DNA from: Planctomycetaceae bacterium
GTDB taxonomy: Bacteria > Planctomycetota > Planctomycetia > Planctomycetales > Planctomycetaceae
Assembly (NCBI GenBank): GCA_021732845.1
Contig: JAKFUF010000019.1
Coordinates: 1-53,784, forward strand
Length of the DNA: 53,784 nucleotides
Direction of reading: 5' to 3'
Under the pieces are notes generated by a model. It was not told where the DNA came from. It did not search any database and was given only the letters and a program-made list of their open reading frames with translations. Shown here piece after piece: positions 44,254 to 51,352 of the stretch. Position numbers and translations under genes: made by a program. The stretch's first letter is position 1. The number at the start of each line of letters is the position of its first letter.

Positions 44254-45786
44254 CTACTTTTCCAATGTCCTGTTGACCGGAGCCACTGCATCCTGCTCGA
44301 CCTGTTCCAGCAGGGTGCGAATGGTTCGCTCGGCATCGAGCTTTTCCTGGATCCACTTTGCCGCCGCCAGCCGCATCTGTTCGTCGCGGCTGGTGATTGA
44401 ATTTCTTGCCGCGTCGAGTTCCGCGCGTTGCGCCGCGAGCGATTCTTCCTGCTGGCTGAGCCAGTTCTTGAGCGCGATCCGCTCCTGGCGCAGGTCATCC
44501 AGTTGTTGTTGCAGCCTGGTCTGTGACTGTTCCAATTCCAGCCGCTGCGCGGTCAGCCCGTCGCGGGTGTGGCGGTAGTACTCCGAGAGAATCTGCCGAG
44601 CTTCGTCGATCCGCTGCCGGGCCGCGTCGGCACCGGCCACTGTGGACAACTGGCTCGTGGCTTCTTCCACCGCCAGCCGCGACTCCAGGGTGACCCGGTT
44701 GGATTCTTCCAACTCGCCCCGCAGCTTGTCGAGCCGCACACGGCGGGCTTCCAGATTCTCGGCATGGAGCGCCAGCATGTCATGCTGGCGCTGCAGATCG
44801 GCCTGCTCCAGTTCACGGGTGCGCAGCCACTCTTCCTGTTGCTGCTCCAGGTCGCGGCGGTCGGCCCGTTGGGCCTCCTCCATCGCCCGGCGGGCCTTCT
44901 GCAGTTGGTGTGACTCGCGTTCCAGGGACTGTTCTCGCTGGTCCAGCAGTTCCCGCACATGCAGCAGTTGGCGCTGCCGGAGTTCCTGCAGCGTTGACCG
45001 TTGCATGGCATCGGTCCGGGCATGCTGCTGCTCGGCGCGAAACTCGGACTGGGCGGTCTCCAACTCGCGCCGCATGCGGCCGAGATGGTCCTCCTGAAAG
45101 CGAATGCGGCTTTCCAGAAGCGACCGGTCGTGTCGAAATTCCGCCTGAAGGTCTGCCCGTTCCAGTTCCAGCGTCTCGCGGTCCGTGACCAGCGCCAGGT
45201 CGTGGGCGCTCTTTTCCGCGGCGATGTCCGCCAGCGCCTGCTGACGTTCCACCTCGATCTGGTCGCGCAGCGTCCGCAGTTCAGATTCGTGGCGGAGGAG
45301 TGCCTCGCGACGCTGCTGCAGTTCCTCCTCGAAGGTGAGGCAGGCGGTCATCCGGGCCGTGCAGTCGGCCTCGCGTTTGGCGAGCGCGCCGTCGCGTTCA
45401 AAGATCTGTTCTTCCTGGGTGCTCGCCCACAACCGCACTGTGCGCCGCTCGTTGTCGAGCTGCGCCAAATGGGCATGCAGCCGCTGTTCGCGACGGTCAA
45501 TCTCCAGTGTCTGCTGCTTCAAATGTTCCGCAATCTGGCCGGCTTGAAGAAACCACTGGTCGGGGTCAACTCGTGGTTGCTTCTCACTCGCGACAGGCGG
45601 AACCGCGTGTGGGTTCGGAAAGTGTCCAGTCGAGGCGGGCTGGGGCGGCGCGCTGTTTTGGAGAAGATGCGGAGGGTCGACACGCAAGCCAGAATCGGAC
45701 AGGGGCACGGCCTCAGAGGGCAGCCGCGAGGCGCTCAACAGACGTTCAGACGCGCTCAACTGGCGCTCATCCGTCAACCGGCTCAT
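44254..45786 (-). CDS. long coiled-coil protein
   Basis: 510 residues. The first 95 are disordered, Pro/Ser-rich; residues 100-500 are nearly unbroken heptad-like, Gln/Arg/Glu/Leu-rich helix (for example QEEQIFERDGALAKREADC, RQRQLLHVRELLDQREQSL). No signal peptide, membrane helix or catalytic domain. The start at 45786 (MSRLTDERQLSASERLLSAS) is chosen over an upstream ATG at 45855, which would overlap the terminator of the thioredoxin gene. The gene follows thioredoxin on the same strand but is separated by that terminator. A structural or scaffolding role (filament, DNA or envelope related) is possible; I cannot assign one. Confidence 0.8.
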   Translation of the reverse strand: MSRLTDERQLSASERLLSASRLPSEAVPLSDSGLRVDPPHLLQNSAPPQPASTGHFPNPHAVPPVASEKQPRVDPDQWFLQAGQIAEHLKQQTLEIDRREQRLHAHLAQLDNERRTVRLWASTQEEQIFERDGALAKREADCTARMTACLTFEEELQQRREALLRHESELRTLRDQIEVERQQALADIAAEKSAHDLALVTDRETLELERADLQAEFRHDRSLLESRIRFQEDHLGRMRRELETAQSEFRAEQQHARTDAMQRSTLQELRQRQLLHVRELLDQREQSLERESHQLQKARRAMEEAQRADRRDLEQQQEEWLRTRELEQADLQRQHDMLALHAENLEARRVRLDKLRGELEESNRVTLESRLAVEEATSQLSTVAGADAARQRIDEARQILSEYYRHTRDGLTAQRLELEQSQTRLQQQLDDLRQERIALKNWLSQQEESLAAQRAELDAARNSITSRDEQMRLAAAKWIQEKLDAERTIRTLLEQVEQDAVAPVNRTLEK

Positions 45787-45853
45787 GCGGGATTCCTTTC
45801 CCTGACGAGCACACTCGCACTGCGTGGATTCTCTGCGAGATGACTGGTCTGTC

Positions 45854-45894
45854 AAAAACCCGATGTCGCGGGGGTTGAGCCACGCGACACGGGG
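45854..45894 (-). terminator. Rho-independent terminator after trxA
   Basis: On the minus strand CCC-CG-TGTCGCG pairs with CGCGACA-TC-GGG (12 positions, two mismatches) and is followed by TTTTTG. It lies 25 bases past the thioredoxin stop. The loop overlaps one copy of the GAGCCACG octamer. Confidence 0.7.
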
Positions 45895-45918
45895 AGCATT
45901 TCGAATTGAACAGCGACT

Positions 45919-46248
45919 TTAGATGTGGTTGTTGATGGCGGCGACCAGTTTGTCGCGTGGCACCAAGCCCACGAGTTTTTCGACCATTTGCCCGCCCTTG
46001 AACAGCATGACCGTGGGGATGCCACTGATGCTGTAAGATGAGGGAGTTTGTTGGTTGTCGTCCGTGTTCAGTTTGCCGACGGTCATGCGGCCGGCAAACT
46101 CGGTGGCCAGAGCGTCGATTGTCGGTCCGAGGCGGAGGCACGGCTGGCACCAGGGGGCCCAAAAGTCAACCAGCACCAGCTTGTCGCTTTCGAGCACGTC
46201 CTTTTGAAAGTTCGCGTCGGAAAAGGTCACGAGGTTTTCAGCAGCCAT
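45919..46248 (-). CDS. trxA: thioredoxin with WCQPC active site
   Basis: 109 residues, a single thioredoxin fold for cytosolic disulfide reduction. [14 protein letters not shown] holds the redox Cys pair; Gln replaces the Gly of the usual WCGPC. The buried Asp of the canonical fold is at LVLVDFW. The cis-Pro is in [12 protein letters not shown]. Length and start ([14 protein letters not shown]) are standard. GPC to QPC changes tend to shift redox potential, so it may be a specialised thioredoxin; that is inference. It is a single gene ending in a terminator. Confidence 0.94.
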   Translation of the reverse strand: MAAENLVTFSDANFQKDVLESDKLVLVDFWAPWCQPCLRLGPTIDALATEFAGRMTVGKLNTDDNQQTPSSYSISGIPTVMLFKGGQMVEKLVGLVPRDKLVAAINNHI

Positions 46249-46491
46249 GGCAGAATCTTTTCTTCAAACATTGAGAATGACGCCAGCCTCATCGCCAACG
46301 TCTGCGGAATTATAGGGAAGGGCGGTTCGGTGTCAATTTCAGGCCAACCGCACCAGTTTCCCGGACAGCATTGAATGGCGTGGCGCAGCCACGGTAGTTT
46401 CGGCAGAACAAGAGGGCTGTCTTCGCCTTGCGGCACCAATTCGCGAAGGGCAAAATGCGTGGAGAGCTTCATGTCTGCGGGAGAACTTCCG

Positions 46492-47433
46492 ATGGACGAG
46501 ACCTTTGAGACTGCCGAGGAAGGTTCGTACATCAAGCGTCCGGGGTTGCTGGTAATTCTTTCCGGGATCGGGACGTCGCTGGGAACACTGGCGGCACTGT
46601 ATGTTCTCGAGCAGATTGCACCCGAACTGAACGTGATGGGTTGGTATGCCAACTACATCATTCCGGTCGGTGCCATGCTGGTGGGCTTCCTGGCCGGCAG
46701 CGGGTACGGTTTGGCGTCGTGGCTCACTGGAGCCAAAATCGGCAAAGCACTGATGCTCCAGGTGCTGCTGCTCCAGGTCGCCTGCTACTTCCTGGCCCAG
46801 TACGTCAGTTTTCTGATGCTGAACCTTCCTCCGGGACCAACATTCTGGCAGTATTTTGACGCGGCGACCCGCTCTTTTGCCTGGAACAACCACGGGCAGC
46901 CCGGCGTTCCCTTCGGGATCTGGGGCTATGCCATACGGACACTGGAAATCGCAGGGTTCAGCCTCAGCGGGCTGTTCGCGCCGGCCATTTTATTCTCTGT
47001 GCCCTATTGCGACGCCTGTCAGGTCTACATGCGAACAAAGGATCTGGGCAGACTTCCCGTCGGCTGTGTTGTACGAAAGCCAAGAGAGACCGATCTGGTC
47101 GGCCAAGAGTCATCTCTCAACGAGGAGAAGACGGCGTTTGAAGCGGGCAAGAAGCTGATTGAAGACCTGCTACTGGCAGTGGCGAACAGGCAGCCACAGG
47201 CGGTAGCCGAGCTTTTGCACCATTTCGCACCGCGCCGAAAAGAGATCGATGCACACACCAGCCGCGTTGTGGTCTCCCTGCATCATTGCCCTGCGTGTCA
47301 GCGTGGCACATTCTTGTTGAAACAGCACTCTGGGTACGGAGACCAGGTTGTGATTACAGACCTGAGTCAATCTGCACTGGATCCGGAGTTTGTGCGAAGC
47401 TTGATGCTTCGCCGTGATGATTTGCGCACGTGA
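46492..47433 (+). CDS. four-helix membrane protein with two CxxC motifs
   Basis: 313 residues from ATG at 46492 (GGGAGA seven bases before; ATG at 46471 with GGAGAG is also possible). Four membrane helices at about 18-40, 50-75, 83-108 and 148-172. A cytosolic C-terminal part of about 140 residues carries YCDACQVYM right after the last helix and HHCPACQRGTF near 265, together able to bind one zinc or form a redox pair. Between them lies a helix-rich segment (LNEEKTAFEAGKKLIEDLLLAVANRQPQ). I do not recognise the family. The gene is 33 bases upstream of the RNase gene on the same strand, so the two may be co-transcribed. Confidence 0.75.
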   Translation: MDETFETAEEGSYIKRPGLLVILSGIGTSLGTLAALYVLEQIAPELNVMGWYANYIIPVGAMLVGFLAGSGYGLASWLTGAKIGKALMLQVLLLQVACYFLAQYVSFLMLNLPPGPTFWQYFDAATRSFAWNNHGQPGVPFGIWGYAIRTLEIAGFSLSGLFAPAILFSVPYCDACQVYMRTKDLGRLPVGCVVRKPRETDLVGQESSLNEEKTAFEAGKKLIEDLLLAVANRQPQAVAELLHHFAPRRKEIDAHTSRVVVSLHHCPACQRGTFLLKQHSGYGDQVVITDLSQSALDPEFVRSLMLRRDDLRT

Positions 47434-47466
47434 TAGCCCCTTTGCACGCCGCCGGAAGCCGACACC

Positions 47467-48042
47467 ATGCCCAACCATCAGAAGCCACCGTCCGCTCTGC
47501 GACTCCTGACGGCGCTGATCGCCATCGGCATGGGCGGCTATGCCTGGTATGTGAACGACGTCGCGGGGGAGAACCGGTCGCCCCCCAAGGCTCAATCGCC
47601 GGCTTCCCGCGATGGATCTCGGTCAAAGCGAAGTGAGAATCCGGCAGCGAACGCGAAAGAGGCCACACGTGACTCCAACCCGGAACAGAGCAAGTCGCCT
47701 TCCGCTCCGGCTCCCACCACCGTCATCAAGAACGTCACGATCAAGGATCAATCGGGCAAGATCGTTTACCGGGGCTCCATCGACCTGCAGCCCACCTTGG
47801 ACCGGATCGCCGCCGGCAAGAAACTCTCCTTCCGCAATGATGGGATTGTGTTTCAGAACCGCGAGGGTCGGCTGCCGAAAAAGGAGTCGGGCTTTTATCA
47901 CGAGTGGGTGCATCCCACGAAAGGCCTCGGCGGCCCTGGCCCGCAGCGTGTCGTGACGGGCAAGGGCGGCGAGATCTATTACACCCACGACCACTACCGG
48001 ACGTTTCAAAAGATCGCCGTGGCTGAGCCACGGGCACCGTGA
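47467..48042 (+). CDS. exported barnase/RNase T1-type ribonuclease
   Basis: 191 residues. A signal-anchor or signal peptide (ALRLLTALIAIGMGGYAWYV), a 60-residue disordered linker, then a compact RNase domain of about 95 residues: IDLQPTLDRIAAGKKLSF, FYHEWVHPTKGLGGPGPQRVV with the catalytic Glu, and EIYYTHDHYRTFQKI with the catalytic His. This is the microbial guanyl-specific ribonuclease (N1/T1, barnase, Sa) pattern. Such enzymes are secreted toxins or scavengers and usually have a cytosolic barstar inhibitor encoded nearby; I see none in this window. The anchor could keep it on the cell surface. The start at 47467 is the first Met with a normal export signal. Confidence 0.85.
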   Translation: MPNHQKPPSALRLLTALIAIGMGGYAWYVNDVAGENRSPPKAQSPASRDGSRSKRSENPAANAKEATRDSNPEQSKSPSAPAPTTVIKNVTIKDQSGKIVYRGSIDLQPTLDRIAAGKKLSFRNDGIVFQNREGRLPKKESGFYHEWVHPTKGLGGPGPQRVVTGKGGEIYYTHDHYRTFQKIAVAEPRAP

Positions 48043-48063
48043 GGGAGCAACCTGCCTTCAAGA

Positions 48064-49722
48064 TCAGGGAAACTGTTCGAGTTGCAAGACGTTGGCAATG
48101 TCGGCAGCGGCCTCCCAGCGGGATTCCTGGGCCTTGATGTAACCAATGTTGCTTTCCATCAGCGAACGCTGCGCCTGGAGCAGTCTGAGAAAATCGAATT
48201 CTCCCTGATCGAAACCCTTCTGGATGATCGTCCGGGCTTCTTGAGCCTCGGGAAGAATCCGCTGTTCGTACCGGTCCACGAGCTGCTGCGCCGCCTGGTA
48301 CCGGCCGATCATCTCGGCCAGGATCTGCGAGAGGCTGTTCTCGACCACGGAGAGATTCGCATTGGCGCGGGCAACATTCGCATTGGCGGCGGCAATGTTT
48401 CCCTGGTTGCGGTTCCAGACCGGGATGGGGATCGAGATGGTGATCAGTCCCTGCTTGTGCGGCTGGGAGACCTGGTATTGCGCACCGGCACCAACAGTCA
48501 GGTTGGGGTACGGATCGACCTGTTCGCGCCGCAACCGAATTTGCGTCCGTTCGATTTCGACGGCTGCCGACTGCACCAGCGCGTTCTGTCCGATGCTGCC
48601 GATGTGGGACTCAAGCGTGTAGATGGGCGTCTTCGCCAGCAGATCGCCATTGACTGTTCCAATGGGCATCCCGCGCATCCCGATTCGCGCGGCCAGTTGA
48701 GCGCGGGCGGAACGCAGCAGTGCTTCTGAGTTCTGCAGGTTCACTTCCGCGTTTTGCAGTTCAATGTCGAGCAGAAGGACATCGGTTCTGGCCCCTTCAC
48801 CCGCCTTAAGCAGGCGGTCGGCGGCATCCCGCGAACGGCGGAGGATGACCACGAGTTCATTGAGCACCTGCACACGCCGCTGGCCGGCGAGAACGGCGTA
48901 AAATCCCTGTCGGACGTTGGTCAGCAGGTCAAACCGGGCGCGGACCAGCGACAGTTGCGCCTGGGACACCTCGCGCATGGCCGCCGCGCGGCTCAGCTTC
49001 AGCTTGCCCCTCGTGATGAATTCCTGCGTCAACTGCGCCGAATACTGGCTGTCGGAGCCCGCCAACTGCGGGGTGAACAAGTCGAGACGGGGATTGGGGT
49101 ACAGGCCGACTTGTACGGCACCGCCCTCGGCCACTCCCACCGACGCCGCAGCCGCCTGTAGCGTCGGGCTGTTGGCCTCGGCCATGGCCACCAAATCGTC
49201 GAGAGTCATTCCACTTCCATCAGCAGCTTCAATTGTCGGCTCGTTCGTCCCGTCATAGGCCGTGATGACCGGCGCGAACGACTCGTCAGTCGTCGCGTTT
49301 CTCGAAACGTTCTGCTCTGTGACTGGTGCCGGGAGCGCGGTGCCCGGTCCCTCCACGATTGGCGGCGGCGCGTCGTCGCTGTGACTGGCCCGGCGGATTG
49401 ACGACGACACCGAAGATTTCTCCCGAGCCGGCGGGGCCAAACGGGTGGTGACAGCCGGCGATGTCGGCTTTCCGACTAATGTGCTGGCGGAACTGCCGGG
49501 TTTTTCCCACTGGCTCCGCGATGGACCGCTGGCGGCCCCTTTCGCGGCAGACTCACGAGTTTGGCGGACTTTCGACTGCCCAGTCACTGAGCGAGCGGCC
49601 TGGGAAGCGCGGGTCCAGTCGGGTGCCCCGGGCTTGTTTTGGGCGAGCAGTTCCCCGGAACTGTTTGCCAGAACGGCCAGTAACAGTCCGAAACCGCAAC
49701 CAGCAGACCGTCGAAGCCACAT
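48064..49722 (-). CDS. TolC/CzcC-type outer membrane efflux protein
   Basis: 552 residues. A signal peptide (MWLRRSAGCGFGLLLAVLANSSGELLAQ) is followed by an unusually long Ser/Pro/Ala-rich disordered region (about 30-170) and then the OEP repeats: TLDDLVAMAEANSPTLQAA, GLYPNPRLDL, GEGARTDVLLLDIELQNAEVN, a second helical half with RREQVDPYPNLTVGAG and FDFLRLLQAQRSLMES. This matches the trimeric outer-membrane channel fold of the CzcC type. The membrane-fusion and RND pump genes that usually follow are absent. The start at 49722 is chosen for the signal peptide. Its cargo is unknown. Confidence 0.9.
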   Translation of the reverse strand: MWLRRSAGCGFGLLLAVLANSSGELLAQNKPGAPDWTRASQAARSVTGQSKVRQTRESAAKGAASGPSRSQWEKPGSSASTLVGKPTSPAVTTRLAPPAREKSSVSSSIRRASHSDDAPPPIVEGPGTALPAPVTEQNVSRNATTDESFAPVITAYDGTNEPTIEAADGSGMTLDDLVAMAEANSPTLQAAAASVGVAEGGAVQVGLYPNPRLDLFTPQLAGSDSQYSAQLTQEFITRGKLKLSRAAAMREVSQAQLSLVRARFDLLTNVRQGFYAVLAGQRRVQVLNELVVILRRSRDAADRLLKAGEGARTDVLLLDIELQNAEVNLQNSEALLRSARAQLAARIGMRGMPIGTVNGDLLAKTPIYTLESHIGSIGQNALVQSAAVEIERTQIRLRREQVDPYPNLTVGAGAQYQVSQPHKQGLITISIPIPVWNRNQGNIAAANANVARANANLSVVENSLSQILAEMIGRYQAAQQLVDRYEQRILPEAQEARTIIQKGFDQGEFDFLRLLQAQRSLMESNIGYIKAQESRWEAAADIANVLQLEQFP

Positions 49723-50169
49723 ACGATAGTTTCCACAAGCGGAGAAAATGGCATCCGCGTGTCGTTCAACCGAACGACAGGGCGGGGCATGAGCGGAAGT
49801 CGGTGGTGTTGCTGTTGTGCGCGACAAAAGCGGGACAGCGCTTCAAAGTGCGATTTCAAGCACATGCCTTACAATCCTTCGACGCGTTCCCACGCGTCAA
49901 ACTAGAATTTCGGTGCTCACCGGCACGTTGTAACAGCGTTGTTACGCGTGTCGCGTCAGTGTTTCGGCAACCGGCGTCTACAGCACTGCCCGCAAATCAG
50001 CTACAGACCGCAAAGTCGGCCGTCCCTTGCTCGGAAGATCGCGTTCTAATCGACGCGACGCTGGACAGAGAACTTAAGGCGAACGGCTGGTGAACTGCGG
50101 GACTCGCGAATAGAGTACCGAGTCAGACGCTTTGTTAACGCAATCCACGTTGGACAATCAGGGGCAACC
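49723..50169. other. divergent spacer
   Basis: 447 bases between the divergent efflux and oxidoreductase genes, with no recognised gene. A GTAACAGCGTTGTTAC inverted repeat (GTAACA/TGTTAC, 49929-49944) is a candidate operator. No clear promoter hexamers. Confidence 0.4.
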
Positions 50170-51168
50170 ATGCCGCATCATGTTCTGGTCATCGGAGTTG
50201 GCTCAATCGGAGAGCGGCATCTGCGATGTTTCCAGAGCACCGGCCGGGCAACTGTGGCGCTCTGTGAGCCGAATGAGACGCTGCGAAAAACGGTTGTCGA
50301 CCGTTACCAGGCACCCGCCTTCGCCGATCTCGGGTCGGCCCTCAGTGGTCACGCGACGCTGGCGGTGGTCTGCACACCAGCTCCGCTGCATATCCCCCTT
50401 GCCCGGCAATGTGTCACCGCCGGCCTCGACGTGCTGATCGAAAAGCCGCTGAGCACCAGCCTCGACGGGATTACAGAACTCGGGCAACTGGCCGCCGAGC
50501 GGCAGGCCGTGCTCGGCGTGGCTTACGTGTACCGCTGCTTTCCGGTCTTCAAGGCCTTTCGCGAAGCCCTGGCCAGTGGAAAATTTGGCAGGCCCCTGCA
50601 GTTCACCTGTGTCTCTGGGCAGCATTTCCCTACGTATCGTCCCGCCTATCGCGAGATTTACTATGCCCGGCATGAATCGGGAGGCGGTGCCATTCAAGAC
50701 GCTTTGACGCATATTCTGAATGCCGGTGAATGGCTATTGGGTCCGATTGAACGCCTGGTGGCCGATGCCGGACACCTGGCCCTGCCGGATGTCGCCGTGG
50801 AAGACACCGTGCATCTGCTCGCACGGCACGGTGCGGGTGCAAGCAGCGTGCTGGCCAGTTACTCACTCAACCAACATCAGGCCCCCAACGAGATGACCTT
50901 GACGGCTGTTTGCGAGCGCGGAACGGTCCGCTGTGAACTGCCTGGCCATCGTCTGTCGTGGATGACCGCTCCAGGGGGCGCCTGGGAGCAGGAGGTGTTC
51001 AACACACCAGAGCGCGACATGCCGTTTATCGCCCAAGCCAACGCGTTTCTGGACGCGGTCGAAAATCGAACTGAGCCACCGTGTTCACTCGCCAGCGGCC
51101 TGCAAACGCTGCGCGTCAATCTGGCGGCGTTGAACAGCGTGCGGCAGGGGGCTTGGCAGACGATTTGA
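50170..51168 (+). CDS. Gfo/Idh/MocA-family NAD(P)-dependent oxidoreductase
   Basis: 332 residues. The N-terminal Rossmann fold begins HVLVIGVGSIGERHLRCF (GxGxxG) and ends with the LIEKPLS signature holding the catalytic Lys. The C-terminal substrate domain has the GGGAIQDALTHILNAGEWLLG helix, with His at the usual active-site place. Members oxidise or epimerise sugars, inositols or related polyols; the substrate cannot be told. The start at 50170 follows AGGGG. It is a single gene. Sugar-metabolic paralogues are very common in planctomycetes. Confidence 0.92.
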   Translation: MPHHVLVIGVGSIGERHLRCFQSTGRATVALCEPNETLRKTVVDRYQAPAFADLGSALSGHATLAVVCTPAPLHIPLARQCVTAGLDVLIEKPLSTSLDGITELGQLAAERQAVLGVAYVYRCFPVFKAFREALASGKFGRPLQFTCVSGQHFPTYRPAYREIYYARHESGGGAIQDALTHILNAGEWLLGPIERLVADAGHLALPDVAVEDTVHLLARHGAGASSVLASYSLNQHQAPNEMTLTAVCERGTVRCELPGHRLSWMTAPGGAWEQEVFNTPERDMPFIAQANAFLDAVENRTEPPCSLASGLQTLRVNLAALNSVRQGAWQTI

Positions 51169-51352
51169 GGGGTGAAGCTGTCAACCTGGTTTGCTGAGCC
51201 TTCCCCGATGCCGGGACAGAGTCGCGAGTGCGGTTGAAAAACAGGACTGTCTTGAGGCCGTCGTCCGTGCCCCGTTACGCGTGGCTCAAGGAAATCCTCT
51301 CGATCAGTCCGTGAAGCCGCAGCCACTTTTTCGGCAACGACGTGGACTGAAT

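Noticed and set aside
47434-48063. Search for a barstar-type inhibitor gene around the RNase
   Set aside because: No 80-110 residue acidic open frame with barstar features lies on either strand nearby.
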